Positions 44,811-55,478 of a stretch of DNA of 64,000 nucleotides are shown one piece after another (the stretch's first letter is position 1; the number at the start of each line of letters is the position of its first letter). This stretch comes from Hericium rajendrae (Eukaryota; Basidiomycota; Agaricomycetes; Russulales; Hericiaceae): the NCBI GenBank assembly GCA_033439255.1, contig CM065881.1, forward strand, positions 558,001-622,000. Reading direction: 5' to 3'. Both the position numbers and the translations under genes were made by a program. The notes beneath the pieces are model-generated. The model was not told where the DNA came from, ran no database searches, and worked only from the letters and a program-made list of their open reading frames with translations.

Positions 44811-45200
44811 GTAAGTGATCTAGATTGGTCTTTGAAATTTGAGTTCTCGTATTTACCTCTCAATATCATCAAGCTAGTCCCATTCTCGGCTGTACGTGAT
44901 GTAGAAGACGTTTGAACAAGATTGAGGTTCTGACGAATTGAGGTTGCATGAAGGATAACCTCAGCCTGTCGACGGCCCAAGGAAGGAAGGAAGGACGCAA
45001 TTTCCTGAGATCATCGTGATGACGTGTAAGCCACAACCCCGTCCAACTGTGGCCAACTGTACCGACACCGCCGCGGTACGGCCCGCTCGAGTCCAACCAC
45101 TTATTGTCGCCACCGTGACAGAGAAGACGACTTTTTCAACTCACCTCTGAGTCTTGCACTCTTGCACTTAATCACACACTAAAACTTTCTTTGTTCGAGA
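44811..45200. other. Intergenic stretch (promoter side of 45201)
   Basis: Its first 100 bases still match the flank of decayed copy A (36270-36370). The rest should be the promoter of the F-box gene at 45201. Nothing else is seen. Confidence 0.4.
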
Positions 45201-47095
45201 ATGCGTACACTTATCGCATCCCCTGAAAACGAAGAGTACTTCAAGGCGTCGCTTATTCGGTACGCTCGACACCTTGCATTCCACCTCGGAACAGATAAAG
45301 CTTACCATGGAATTTCAGCTATCCTTTTTACATGGAAAACCTTCAGCACAATTTGAAACACCGTAAGGATGAAATTCTCGCTTGTAAAGGATGCCCGCAG
45401 CTGCAGCAACAAGGTGAAAACCTTCTATACACCAGATCAGTCAGTGCAGTGCTCGATGATGATCATGTCTGGGCCGGATCTCTTGCCATTTTGTCTATTT
45501 CGACCTTGCTTCCCGAGTTGTTGTTGGAGATATTTCATATCTTGACTTTGGAAGACCCTCCGCTTATCCGGGAGACTTGGGATGCTTCAGCAACAAAGAC
45601 ACTTTCGACGCCACATCTCGGTTGGATCCATGTTACTCACGTCTGCAGGCGTTGGCGGCGTCTAGCGGTCGGGACAGGTGCTCTATGGACCAACTTCGGT
45701 CACGGTCTGATTCTTGGGTCATCATGGACACATGAATTCATAGCTCGGGCAAAAGGTGCGAATGTGTCGATCCCACCATTTGACGATTATCCTCGGTCGC
45801 TAGACTTAATATCTGGTTATATCATGGATCATTCATCGCACATCCGCGACATAACGCTGTCTGCAGAGTGGACGTCCGTGTTTTTGATATGGGATTTTTG
45901 CGATCTCTTCTTACCAATGACGGTTTCGGCCAATCTGGATGCTGGAAAGTATAATTGGCACAACGCCGATCTTTTTGGAGGTTATGCTCCAAACCTCAGG
46001 CATCTACGCTTATGCAATATCGTTCCCTGGACAGCTCACTCTTTCCTGGGAAATTTGATTGAACTAGACGTGTTTATGTGCGACGATGAGCCCATCTGCG
46101 AGGCTGGAGGCGTAATCACGGTGACAGGCGAAGTTGAGCCTGTCGGACTGTTTATTTTTCCTCCTCTCGCGCAGGTTCTTGACGTCTTAGACGAGGCGTC
46201 CAGCTTGGAACACCTTTCACTTCATTATGCGATTCCCCCGGAGGACCCATCAGCCGAAGAGTCTCGCAAAGTACATTTTCCTCGCCTCAAATCCTTTTCC
46301 ATGTCTAGTAAAGTTCGGGATTGCGTCTCTTTCCTGAACCGGATCGTCCTTCCTCATGGCGTGACACTAGACTTGACTTGCATACCTGGCTTATCTCCAG
46401 AGACGTTTCGGGATCTTTTCCATGCCTTAACATACGGCGTTCATAGCGCAGGAGAGCCATGTCCGCCTATAGACCGCTTGGAGCTTGGCACAGGCAGAGT
46501 TGATGACAGGGTCTTGATCCGTGTGTATGGCGGTCACGCAAACTGTCTCACGAGAACTCATTCTTCGGAGTTATTCAATCTACCACCGAGACTGATGATT
46601 ACCTTGTCTTTGGCTTATGCCTCACCCCAGGATCACAAAGTTGTATTACAGAGTTTCTTTTCGTCGATGCCCTTACAAGACCTCACCTACCTCAGTGTTT
46701 ACCGATGCTCAACCGTTCAGCCCGAAGGCTGGCGATCCATTATCAGGGATAACTACGGTTTCTTGCAGAGCGTTCGTTTTCTGGTACTCGGCCACGATTG
46801 CGCCCAATACTTCTTCCATGCCATTCACGACAAAGACGACTTTCTGTCCGGCTTCGGCCCAACCGCCTTCCCAAATCTCGACCGTCTCATCTTCCGCCGA
46901 GTCGACTTCTCCATGTTTCCTCAAGGCGATGTCTCTGGAGCATCGTTCCAGGATCAGATGCTCTATCATCTTCGGGAGCGGATACGCAGAGGCAAGCCGC
47001 TGCGGGATGTCTTCTTCTTTTCGTGCCAGGGGATCGAGGAGGAGTGGCTCCGAAGTCTGGAAGAATTGGTCAAATTCGTCAGATTGGGATTATGA
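45201..47095 (+). CDS. F-box/LRR-like protein (611 aa, two exons)
   Basis: Exon 1 (45201-45259, 59 nt) encodes MRTLIASPENEEYFKASLI plus CG of a split Arg codon. The intron is 59 nt (45260-45318, GTACGC...TTTCAG) and exon 2 is 45319-47095, giving 611 aa. A charged helix with a Cys pair (RKDEILACKGCPQLQQQ) precedes the F-box STLLPELLLEIFHILT. Then come EDPPLIRETWDASA, LGWIHVTHVCRRWRRLAV and LWTNFGHGLILGSSW. The repeat part has VLDVLDEASSLEHLSLHYAI and LDLTCIPGLSPETF, and the end is PLRDVFFFSCQGIEEEWL. It shares gene plan and subfamily with 33292 and 41895 but is more diverged. A decayed FMP52-like gene lies behind it. Likely SCF adaptor by family. Confidence 0.87.
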
Positions 47096-47265
47096 ACCCC
47101 CGAAGAAACTGTGAGTCTGCGCTTCGTCGTTCGAGATTCAACTTATTGACGTGTCGGGCCAAGGAGGACGCCTATCAAATGTATTTATACCACCAACGCA
47201 AAAGAGTCAATTGGAAATCTCATTTCGGACACGGAAAACAATGTAAAAGCAAAATTAAAACACCT

Positions 47266-48000
47266 CTTTGCGTCCACTTTGGCCAACTTTATTTCTATTC
47301 ACGATATGTACTTGTCTTTGCCTCACCCGCGGACTCGAACTTCTCCGCCTTCACGTGCGTAGGCAAGTTGGAAAAGCTGACATCCTCCGCGATACTTATC
47401 ACCTTGGCCAGTGGCGAGACGTCGATCTGGAGAGAAGAGAAGAAGTGAAAGAAGATGCCGGTGGGGCCGCGGCAAATGATTGCGAAGGAATGAAGGATGG
47501 GAGGGAGGGAAGCAACGCACCCAAAGACGGACTCCACGAGCCAGAATTTGGGTTATCTGAGCGGCGGAAGACGGCATCCGGGAAGGCGAGCGCTGCAAGA
47601 CGTTGCTTTGATGTGATCCTTGGAAGCAGATAGAGGCGAAGGATTCCGGGTGGGAACACACCATCCGCAAGAATGCAACATACGACGAGAAGGGCAAACG
47701 CGAGGTTCGAGGACTTACCGAGCGGTACGCGAGGCGTTGCTTATAATTGAGAGATCGGTCTGTGCGACTTTAGAGTGGAGTTGATGAAGGTGTCTAAGAA
47801 GACGGGAGAGGTTGGGTCATGTGAAGGTGGGCTGGGAGTACTGAAAGCACTCGGAGTCGTGATCTATCTTTTCGTATGCAGCGGGGGATCCAGCATTTTT
47901 CACTGCATTTCCAATCTGTGTATACCATAAGGACCGAATGTACGATACGAATCGTCATTCATCATTTACCGGGCGCGTCCCCGACGTCGGATTCCATGGT
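47266..48000 (-). pseudogene. Decayed FMP52-like gene, copy C (behind F-box 45201)
   Basis: Minus-strand pieces begin near 47900-47860 with IGNAVKNAGSPAAYEKIDHD, against LGTTAKNAGSSAAFEKIDRE. Near 47470-47400 is IFFHFFSSLQIDVSPLAKVI, against GIFSHFTSTLEIDVARLAKAI. Next is FSNLPTHVKAEKFESAGEAKT, against SKDLPPSAEAEKREAAGEGKT. The last is KLAKVDA near 47285, against KLAEVDA, with no stop codon left at the homologous place. Several frame changes separate the pieces and the N-terminal nucleotide-binding part is not clear beyond about 47970. This copy is of the same origin as A and B but more eroded at its 5' side. Confidence 0.78.
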
Positions 48001-48271
48001 TGAGGCAATCTTGTCATGATTATCGCATCAGACGAATCATACTTAGTGTATCGTACCGTCTCTCTCACCTCTAAAACTTATCCGACCGACATCGAAGGCT
48101 CGCCTGGCAGTACTTACGATTCGAGTGAAAGCCGCGAAGGAGGATGGACGGGATCCCGCACCGCGCGCCGGCCGTGATTGGATGACGTAATCCATGCGGT
48201 GCCCGTGCTCCCCATAACCCCGGCCATCGCCCGCGTAGTCTACGACTTATCCTTGTTCCTCCTGGAACACC

Positions 48272-51013
48272 ATGTCTCTACAGGTAAACCTATCTAGTCC
48301 AGATATATCCAAGGCATATCAGGATGTCCTGAATTCGCGTGGGATCGATTGGGCGATCTTCACCTACGACAAAGGCTCGAACGACTTGAAAGTGCAGGGA
48401 ACGGGCGATGGCGGGCTCGAAGAGCTCGAGGAAGAGTTTTCAGATGGGCGGTGAGTGTGTCCAAGACGGCTATTGACATTTATTAATTTCTGGCATCAGC
48501 ATTCAATATGCGTTCGCGCGAGTGACCGATCCAAACGTAGGCTCCCAAACGTGACGCGTATCGGAGGTTGTGCTGATGACTTGGACCTCCAGAGTCAACT
48601 GCCGAAATTCGTGCAGATAAATTGGTGTGGTGATGGTGTACCCGTAGGCAAGAAGGGTCTCTTCCATACGCACTCCTCTGCCGTATCACACTTCCTCCAG
48701 GGCACGCATGTTGTCGTCAATGCGCGTAACGAGGTCAGTACTTCTTCTTGGTCTTCTACCTCAACTTCCCATCGTATCAGGAGACACACCGAATTCCATT
48801 CTACCTGTCTCGCCGTCTGATGTCTAACCGTGACTTCTATCTGACAGGCCGATGTCGCTCCTGCCCTCATCATGTCCCGCATCGAATCGGCGTCCGGCTC
48901 GAGGTACTCCGCCCACAACGAGCAAGCCCGCAAATTCGAGCCCATCACGCCCGTGGGCACGAGCTATACCCCCGTAGGCAAAGTCGACATCGCAGCACTC
49001 CGGCGCACGCCCCAATCCGGCACGCCCTCCGCATCCGCATCTCCCGCGCCACCTACCGCGGCGCGCCCGGTCCCACCACCTACAAGCAGGCCCGTTCCGC
49101 CCCCGGCGTCGCGGGCTCCTCCGCCAACTGCTGCGCGGCCAAGCCAGGCGTCCGTCCCCATCTTCGGCCAAAGGCAAGCCCCCGCTGACTCGTGGGACGA
49201 CGAGCTGCCCGCTCCGGCAGCTGCTCCGCCGCCGCCTGCCGCACCTAGACCCGCCTTCTCAGCAGCACCGTCTCCCGCCGCGTCGAGGCAGGCATTCTCA
49301 GCGGCGTCACCTGCTGCTGCCCCCAGGCCAGCCTTCTCCGCAGCGCCCTCTTCGCCTGCGCCATCCTTCTCCCCAGCTTCGACGCAGCGCGTCCCCGAGG
49401 CGAAAGCGTCCACCAAGCCCGCCGAAGAAGACCGCATCGCGCCCGTAGTATGTCTCACTCACACCTTCCCGCTTCCGTACACCTGCTCATCCCACCCGGC
49501 AGGGCACGGCCTACACGCCCGTTTCGCTCCCCGCGCCAAAAAAGCTCCACAACCCCTTCGCGCGCTTCGAAACGCAGGCCGCACAGCCCCCGCCGCCGCG
49601 CCCCGTCTCCGGCGCGCACACGGGCGGGAAGCTCACCTGGAGCGAGCGGCAGGCGCTCGCAAAGAAGCGCGACGAGGAGGAGGAGGCGCGCAGCCGCGGC
49701 GCGGGCATCGCGGCCCCAAGCCCGCCTGCGTTCAGCGCGCCGTCGTTCGGACGCGCGGTGCCGCCGGCGCCGTCGAGTGGGTTCGGGAGGACTGCGGCTG
49801 CTGCTGCGGGCGGCGCGGCGGTTGGTGCGGCGGGTGCTGCTCTGGCGCGTTCTGTGCTCGAGCCTGAGCCTGAACCTGAGCCCGAATGGGAGCCGGAGCC
49901 TGAAGCTGCTGTGAGTATCTGGTACTATTTCTCGTTGCATGGAGTCTGATTTTGTACTTGCGTAGCCTCCGCCGCCGCCGCCGCCCCCACCGCCTGCTGC
50001 AACGCGGCCGCCGGTGGAGCCTGAACCCGAGCATGAAGTCGAAGAGGAAGCTCCACCGCCTCCGCCTCCACCGCCTCCTCCACCGCCGCCCGCGCCACCT
50101 GTTGCGCAGGTAAGCCTGAATTTAATCGTGATGGACGTGCACCTTGTTGACGATGAGATTTCAGATGGCGCAGCTCAGCGTCCAGGAGCCCGAGCCCGTG
50201 CCTGAACCTGAACCGGAGCTTGTGGCCGCTCCGGTACCTGCAACGGGAGGACAAGGTCTCGTCGCCGTGGTCCTCTACGAATACGAGGTGCGTAGTGTCG
50301 CTGCATGCGACGACTGGAGACTGACTTACTCCCGTCTAACAGGCTACGGAAGACAACGAGATGTCGCTCGTCGAGGGCGAGTATATCGAGCAGATCGAGC
50401 AGCTTGACGAGGGCTGGTGGTCTGGCGTCGGCCAGGGCGGCGCGAAGATGGGCTTGTTCCCAGGTGCGTCGCTCTATACTGTGCAGTTTTAGTTCATGTA
50501 GCTGACAGTTTCGGTGCAGCCAATTATGTGGAGCTCGTCGAGGTGGAACAGCCCACAGAGCCCGAACCCGAGCCGGAGGCCGAGGCCCCTCCTCCGCCTC
50601 CGCCACCACCGCCGCCTCCCCCGCCTCCTGTAAGCATCGTAACTTCTCACTATCGAATGCCATCTGATTGACAAACAGCCCGTCGCGGCGGCTGCGCCCG
50701 AGCCCGAACCCGAGCCTGCCGCAGACGAAGGCAGCGTCGCCATCGCCTTATACGAGTACGTCCCCATCCTTTCCTCTCGCGCCCGTTTAGCTGACGTCCC
50801 GCGTCTTTAGCTACGAGGCGGGCGAGGACAACGAGATCTCGTTCCGCGAGGGCGATCGGATCGTCGAGATCGAGGCGGCGTCGGATGACTGGTGGTCCGG
50901 GAAGAACTCAGCGGGGCATGTGGGGTTGTTCCCTGGTAAGTTCTTTTGTGCTCTTCGTTGGTCGGGTGATGGGGCTGATGGGTTGTGTAGCGAATTATGT
51001 TGAGCTGCAGTGA
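48272..51013 (+). CDS. ABP1: Actin-binding protein Abp1/drebrin-like (695 aa, 12 exons)
   Basis: Exons: 48272-48450, 48500-48536, 48593-48733, 48848-49447, 49503-49910, 49966-50109, 50165-50287, 50343-50463, 50520-50629, 50679-50755, 50811-50935, 50991-51013. All introns are GT-AG and the join is open for 695 aa. An ADF-homology domain (residues 1-135; YQDVLNSRGIDWAIFTYD, FARVTDPNSQLPKFVQINW) binds F-actin. A long Pro/Ala/Ser linker follows, with PAFSAAPS repeats and an acidic patch (DSWDDELP). Then come EPEPEPE runs and polyproline tracts. Two SH3 domains end the protein: VAVVLYEYEATEDNEMSLVE...WWSG...LFPANYVELVE (about 536-592) and VAIALYDYEAGEDNEISFRE...WWSG...LFPANYVELQ (about 640-695). 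It acts in cortical actin patches and endocytosis, recruiting partners through SH3. The polyproline tracts begin or end at phase-0 introns, so exon skipping could change them. Confidence 0.93.
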
Positions 51014-51709
51014 GTCCGGAAATGAGTTGGCAGACAGTCGTAGGTACAGTAGAATCGTGGTTTTTCTGTGCCTTCAAAGGGAACGAAATGAACGAAGTTA
51101 GACTTGAATGCTGACGCCGAAGTTGAGCGTCTCGCTCACGGTCTTTGTTGGTCATATTCATTGTTTGTCGACGGTACGGCGCTCGCTTCGAGACTGGATA
51201 AGTATCACCGCCATTGATAGGCATCGTTTTACCATGCGCCATCCCTCATACCTACCATGTACCCATTATAACAACGCATATCTACTGTGCTGTTGACGCG
51301 AGCTCTGCAGTCAAATGCCGGCTCTCGGCGAAGACGCGTGTCCATCATGAGAGATCATGAGCCGATGGAACGCGTCAGAACCATCGCCGAAGACGTGCAC
51401 TTCTCAATATTGTGCCCATTGGCTCTATGGAGCTACTTGCATCACATGTAGACCGTCAGAGGCCGTCGAGTTCTCTGACCAAGGTGAGAGCACGCCAATA
51501 AATAGCTTACTTCGGAATTTCCAGTTTGCGCCCAACGTAAGGACGACCGTACGCTTTCTAATCTGCTAAGGCCTACGTCACACCATTTCATGCCCATACC
51601 TCGTCTTAATTGGAAACGAGGTCTACCCCTGTTCGCTGTTCTCACGTCTGCTCTCTACCTTTATCTTCCCGAACGCAACAGCGTCGACTTAAATCACACG
51701 AACTACAAC
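51014..51709. other. Intergenic stretch between ABP1 and FMP52-like gene
   Basis: This is the 3' flank of the Abp1 gene and the promoter and leader of the FMP52-like gene. No separate gene is seen. Confidence 0.4.
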
Positions 51710-52754
51710 ATGGCAGCAGCAGGTACGTCTCATCCTCATGCGAGTGTCACTCTCAAGTTCACTCATAGCATCGTCCCAGCACCACAATCTGCACTTATCA
51801 TCGGCGCGACGGGCGCCGTGGGCAGGCATGTCCTGCGCGAGCTGCTGCTCTCGCCGAAGTGGAGCCGCGTCGGCGAGTACGGGCGGCGCGTGACGCCCGA
51901 CGGGCAGCTCGGGCTCGCGGGCGTCAGTGCGGAGCAGAAGCAGAAGCTCGAGCAGAAGGCGATCGACTTTGAGAAGGTCGAGCAGGAGGGGCTGAAGGAG
52001 GGCAAATGGGACGTCGTGTTCATTACGTGCGTTGCGCTCTCATCCTCTGATACGAGCTGACTTGAACATTGACTTACAGACTTGGGACCACGGCGAAGAA
52101 TGCTGGATCCTCTGCTGCTTTCGAGAAGATAGATCGCGAGTATGTCCATGAAACCTCGCTGCCTCGCGTCGAACTTCCCAACCTGATCGACATCTTAGAT
52201 ACGTCATCAACTCCGCCAAAGCTGCAAAGACCGACGACCCCGAGCACAAGCAGCGTCTCGTCTACCTCTCCGTAAGCCTCGCACTCTGTCCCCATACTTT
52301 TGACGCTGAAGTCCTCCTCCCAGTCGATAGGCTCGAACCCGAACGCCTTCGCCCTCTACCCGCGCTCTAAAGGCCTCACCGAGCAGGGCCTCGCCGCCCT
52401 CGGCTACTCCGACACGATCGTCTTCCGCCCCGGCTTCCTCAAGAACGCCGACCGCGGCGAGTTCCGCCTCGCAGAGTCCGTCTTCGGGTGCGCGCTCTCC
52501 TGCGTCCTCCTCGTTCCACTTGAATTCTAACGCTTCGGTGCAGCGGCATCATCGGCATCTTCTCCCACTTCACATCTACGCTCGAGATCGACGTCGCACG
52601 TCTGGCGAAGGCGATACGCGTTGCAGGGCAGCTTGGGTCGAAGGACCTGCCGCCGAGCGCGGAGGCGGAGAAGCGCGAGGCTGCGGGCGAGGGGAAGACG
52701 TATGTGGCGATTGGGAACAGGGGCGCGGTAAAGTTGGCCGAGGTCGACGCGTAG
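51710..52754 (+). CDS. FMP52: FMP52-like NAD(P)-binding Rossmann protein (255 aa, 6 exons)
   Basis: Exons: 51710-51722, 51780-52026, 52080-52139, 52199-52271, 52324-52487, 52544-52754; the join is open for 255 aa. The first exon codes only MAAA. The nucleotide-binding motif is SALIIGATGAVGRHVLREL (the GxxGxxG type of atypical short-chain dehydrogenases). Then come RVGEYGRRV, WDVVFITLGTTAKNAGSSAAF, RLVYLSSIGSNPNAFALYPRSKG with the Tyr-x-x-x-Lys-like YPRSK, TIVFRPGFLKN, IDVARLAKAIRVAGQLG and VAIGNRGAVKLAEVDA. This is the plan of yeast Fmp52, a mitochondrial outer-membrane protein, and human HTATIP2/TIP30. The substrate is unknown. No clear presequence is seen. The gene is the only intact copy here; three decayed copies lie 4-17 kb to the left. 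GC content and codon use are more housekeeping-like than in the F-box genes. Confidence 0.88.
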
Positions 52755-53286
52755 ACGGTGCTTCTCTTTGCTTCTCTTTTCTTTCCCTGTGTACGAATTA
52801 CATTTTCAGCCACTTGTTTGTTCTTTCATGGTATTGTCACGCGTTGTCAGATATCTGGCGTGCGATGGATTGACCATTTTCCAGATGCAAAGTCCGAGAT
52901 TTACCAAATGGATGACCTCTCTCAAGCTCGCGACCCACGCCTCGTCGAGCGTACTTATGCTGTACGGGTTGGTGATGTCGATGATAGACAGCTCCGAGTC
53001 TGCGTATCATAGAAGTTGAAGGAGCGATAAGATAAGATGGGGGCGCTTAAATTGCTGGCCGTCGCGTCAGTGCACCGCCCGCAACTGTTCAAGTTAAGAA
53101 CACCGACACGTCGAGTCGCCTCAGCTATCTTGTTTCATTTTCTCTGAGGATAGAAAGGTCCGAATATCTCACTATGTCATACCAATAACTCTTGCTGACG
53201 AATAGGACATCAAATGACGCCTCAATGCTCGTTCGGTCTCCATAGGGCTGTCGAGGGGATCAAACATCGTCTCTGGCCCGCCGGGG
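52755..53286. other. Intergenic stretch
   Basis: This lies between the FMP52-like gene and the next F-box gene. Short frames only. Confidence 0.4.
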
Positions 53287-54912
53287 ATGAGTCTACGTCG
53301 AGACTTCCGGTCAGCAGAACACGGCGTCCTTACATGGGACGCCATTGATACAGGACTCAGCAGCAAAGCTCTCACCCCGGTCTTCAGACTCCCACCTGAG
53401 CTACTTTCCGCAATATTTCTACTTCTTCGCGACGTGCAGGAACCGGACCCTCCTCCAGACATAATGGGGCGTAAACAACCACCGGTGCCGCCCTGTGTTC
53501 GTAGGCTCGGCTGGATGCTCATGTTGCAGGTATGCCGAACGTGGCGCGAGGTTGCAATAGGGAACCCTTTACTCTGGAAGCGCGTTCCCTTCTCTCTCGG
53601 ACATCTCTGGGCCAACTGCATACTATCGCGCTCCCAGAACGCTCCCATCTCCATAGAGATCACCCGCAAGGACTTTTCTCGCTTCGATAATCAGGCCCAC
53701 AAGGATGGAGAGCTGGTTGCTCGACATTTATCTCACACCCACGCTCTCAAGATGACGGGCAGCCATCATTGGCTCCAACTCGCTTTAGCATGGCTATCCA
53801 AGCCTGCGCCTATGTTGCACACGCTTCATCTTGCGATATCTCGCACTTTTCATTTGATGACCCCGTGTATCCCCGCTCCCGACGATTTGTTTACTTGCCA
53901 CACTCCTAATTTGCGAGACGCCGTTCTCTACGACGTCTTTGTACCATGGACATCTCCACTGTTCACTGGCCTACAGTCCCTCTACATTCAATACTCTTTT
54001 CGACTCCCTGGCTATGAATACGAAGAGTGGGCACCCACGTTGACAGAATTCCTAGATGCACTAGAGAGAATGCCGGCGTTGAAAGAACTCTGCATCGAAG
54101 GCCCACTTCCCTACTATGACTCCGACATTCATTCTCTGACCCTTCCATCTAATGCACGGAAGGTTTCACTTCCGGAACTTAAACATGAGTTGCAACTTGG
54201 TGGAAGAATGCTTGACGTCGCTCTATCTTTAAGCCATCTTGTCACGCCTGAGCGTGTCTCCCTCGGACTGGAGATCATACCCTACGACGAAGATGAAGAA
54301 CTTGAAATGCGGGAATTCTTTCGCGTGGTCTCCAATCGTATAACCCCTCGCTCACGCGATCACATTCCTGTAGAGGAAATGTATATCAACGATTACCGCG
54401 GGCTTTATCTCTCCGCCTGCCCCGAATTTGGATACTCGGGCCATGTGTATTTTGAATTCGCCCGCAACGATATGGACAAGCCCGGTGTCCTGCACCATTT
54501 CCTTGAGATGCTTCCTTTCCGCCCTATCATCCGCGTCGAGATATCAGGACTCGAATTCGACAGGAATCACTGGTTGGAGGCATTTGGCGAAGCAGATGGA
54601 AATGCATCCAGTATCATATGCAGATCAATTGAGGGTGGTTATCTGGAAGAGTTCTGTTCCTTCCTTGGGGGACCCGACCGCGCGTTACCACCTGCCGAGT
54701 TGGAGCTGCCGTTGTCCGACCTTGAATCCCTGGAATTCAAAGAGTACAGTTTTGGAGCTCCGTCTAGGCGGCTTCTGTTGGAGGCTGTACGAAAGCGCAA
54801 GGAGCAAGAGGTACCATTGGACTGGGTGAAGTTCACGCATTGCTCCTCACTTGACTCTGGTTGGCTTGATACGCTGAGGGATCTCGTGCCGGAGGTGGAA
54901 ATAGAGACGTGA
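53287..54912 (+). CDS. F-box/LRR-like protein (541 aa)
   Basis: A single open exon starts at ATG 53287 (MSLRRDFRSAEHGV) and encodes 541 aa. The F-box core is VFRLPPELLSAIFLLL (about 32-47), then a Pro-rich insert (EPDPPPDIMGRKQPPVPP), RLGWMLMLQVCRTWREVAI and LWKRVPFSLGHLWANCILSRS. Leucine-rich units follow (FLDALERMPALKELCIEG, LQLGGRMLDVALSLSHLVTP). The C-terminus DSGWLDTLRDLVPEVEIET has the usual Trp helix and closing strand. The MLMLQVCRTWR version of the usual VTHVCRxWR block sets it apart as a singleton, though the ILSRS and LGGxxLDVALxLS stretches recall the 13414/19652 group. The lead-in is short and an extra 5' exon cannot be excluded: the frame stays open back to 53218 without another ATG. 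Likely SCF adaptor by family. Confidence 0.82.
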   Translation: MSLRRDFRSAEHGVLTWDAIDTGLSSKALTPVFRLPPELLSAIFLLLRDVQEPDPPPDIMGRKQPPVPPCVRRLGWMLMLQVCRTWREVAIGNPLLWKRVPFSLGHLWANCILSRSQNAPISIEITRKDFSRFDNQAHKDGELVARHLSHTHALKMTGSHHWLQLALAWLSKPAPMLHTLHLAISRTFHLMTPCIPAPDDLFTCHTPNLRDAVLYDVFVPWTSPLFTGLQSLYIQYSFRLPGYEYEEWAPTLTEFLDALERMPALKELCIEGPLPYYDSDIHSLTLPSNARKVSLPELKHELQLGGRMLDVALSLSHLVTPERVSLGLEIIPYDEDEELEMREFFRVVSNRITPRSRDHIPVEEMYINDYRGLYLSACPEFGYSGHVYFEFARNDMDKPGVLHHFLEMLPFRPIIRVEISGLEFDRNHWLEAFGEADGNASSIICRSIEGGYLEEFCSFLGGPDRALPPAELELPLSDLESLEFKEYSFGAPSRRLLLEAVRKRKEQEVPLDWVKFTHCSSLDSGWLDTLRDLVPEVEIET

Positions 54913-55077
54913 GGAGCGCTGACGGGAAGCAGCGCAAACTTTTCCGGATAGGTTCGCCACCTTTCTCTGCCTTCTGACCAGACGTTTATCAGTTTGTACC
55001 ATCACAGAAAATTTAATACCTTTAGAATCATAGTTTATATTTCTGAATTTCATTCCGCAACCCTGCTCCACGAAATA

Positions 55078-55378
55078 ATGGCCGCTGCGAGAACCTCTAA
55101 TTATGGTGCGTCTGCATGCAGCGGCTCTGTTTCTCTTCTAGATGAATTCACACTGACGATCTCCTGATAGGCTTAATCGAGAATACGCTGGGCCTTTTAT
55201 CGTCCCTAAGGCCTGAAGTATCGCGCGTCAAGATCACTGGAAACGACGCCGCAGTATTGCTGGCCTGCGAGCTCCTCAATCGGCGGATGAGCTGCAGTGA
55301 AACTTTGTCCTGCGCTTCGGGACAATATCGTGATATTGAAAAAGTCTCAACCTTCCAATTGCTTTGGTTATTGTTCTT
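55078..55378 (+). CDS. Possible small or partial gene of unknown function
   Basis: An ATG at 55078 (MAAARTSNY) leads, after a 65-nt GT-AG intron (55106-55170, GTGCGT...GATAG), into IENTLGLLSSLRPEVSRVKI, GNDAAVLLACELLNRRMSC and DIEKVSTFQLLWLL. This has amphipathic helical character and an even codon pattern. The frame stays open to 55784, but beyond about 55380 it runs antisense to the F-box gene at 55479-57266, so it probably ends or splices near the GTGCGT at 55379. I do not recognise it. It may be a small real gene or a gene fragment. Confidence 0.3.
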
Positions 55379-55478
55379 GTGCGTATTTACCGACGTTTCG
55401 CAAAGCGCAAATCAGACTAGCAGGGCATCCGGCGATAGCGTACATGTATCCGAACGCCCATATATAACTGCTATCTAC

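Noticed and set aside
50030-50109. Microsatellite-type CCG/CCT repeats as a repeat element
   Set aside because: They encode the polyproline tract of Abp1 and keep frame; listed under the gene.
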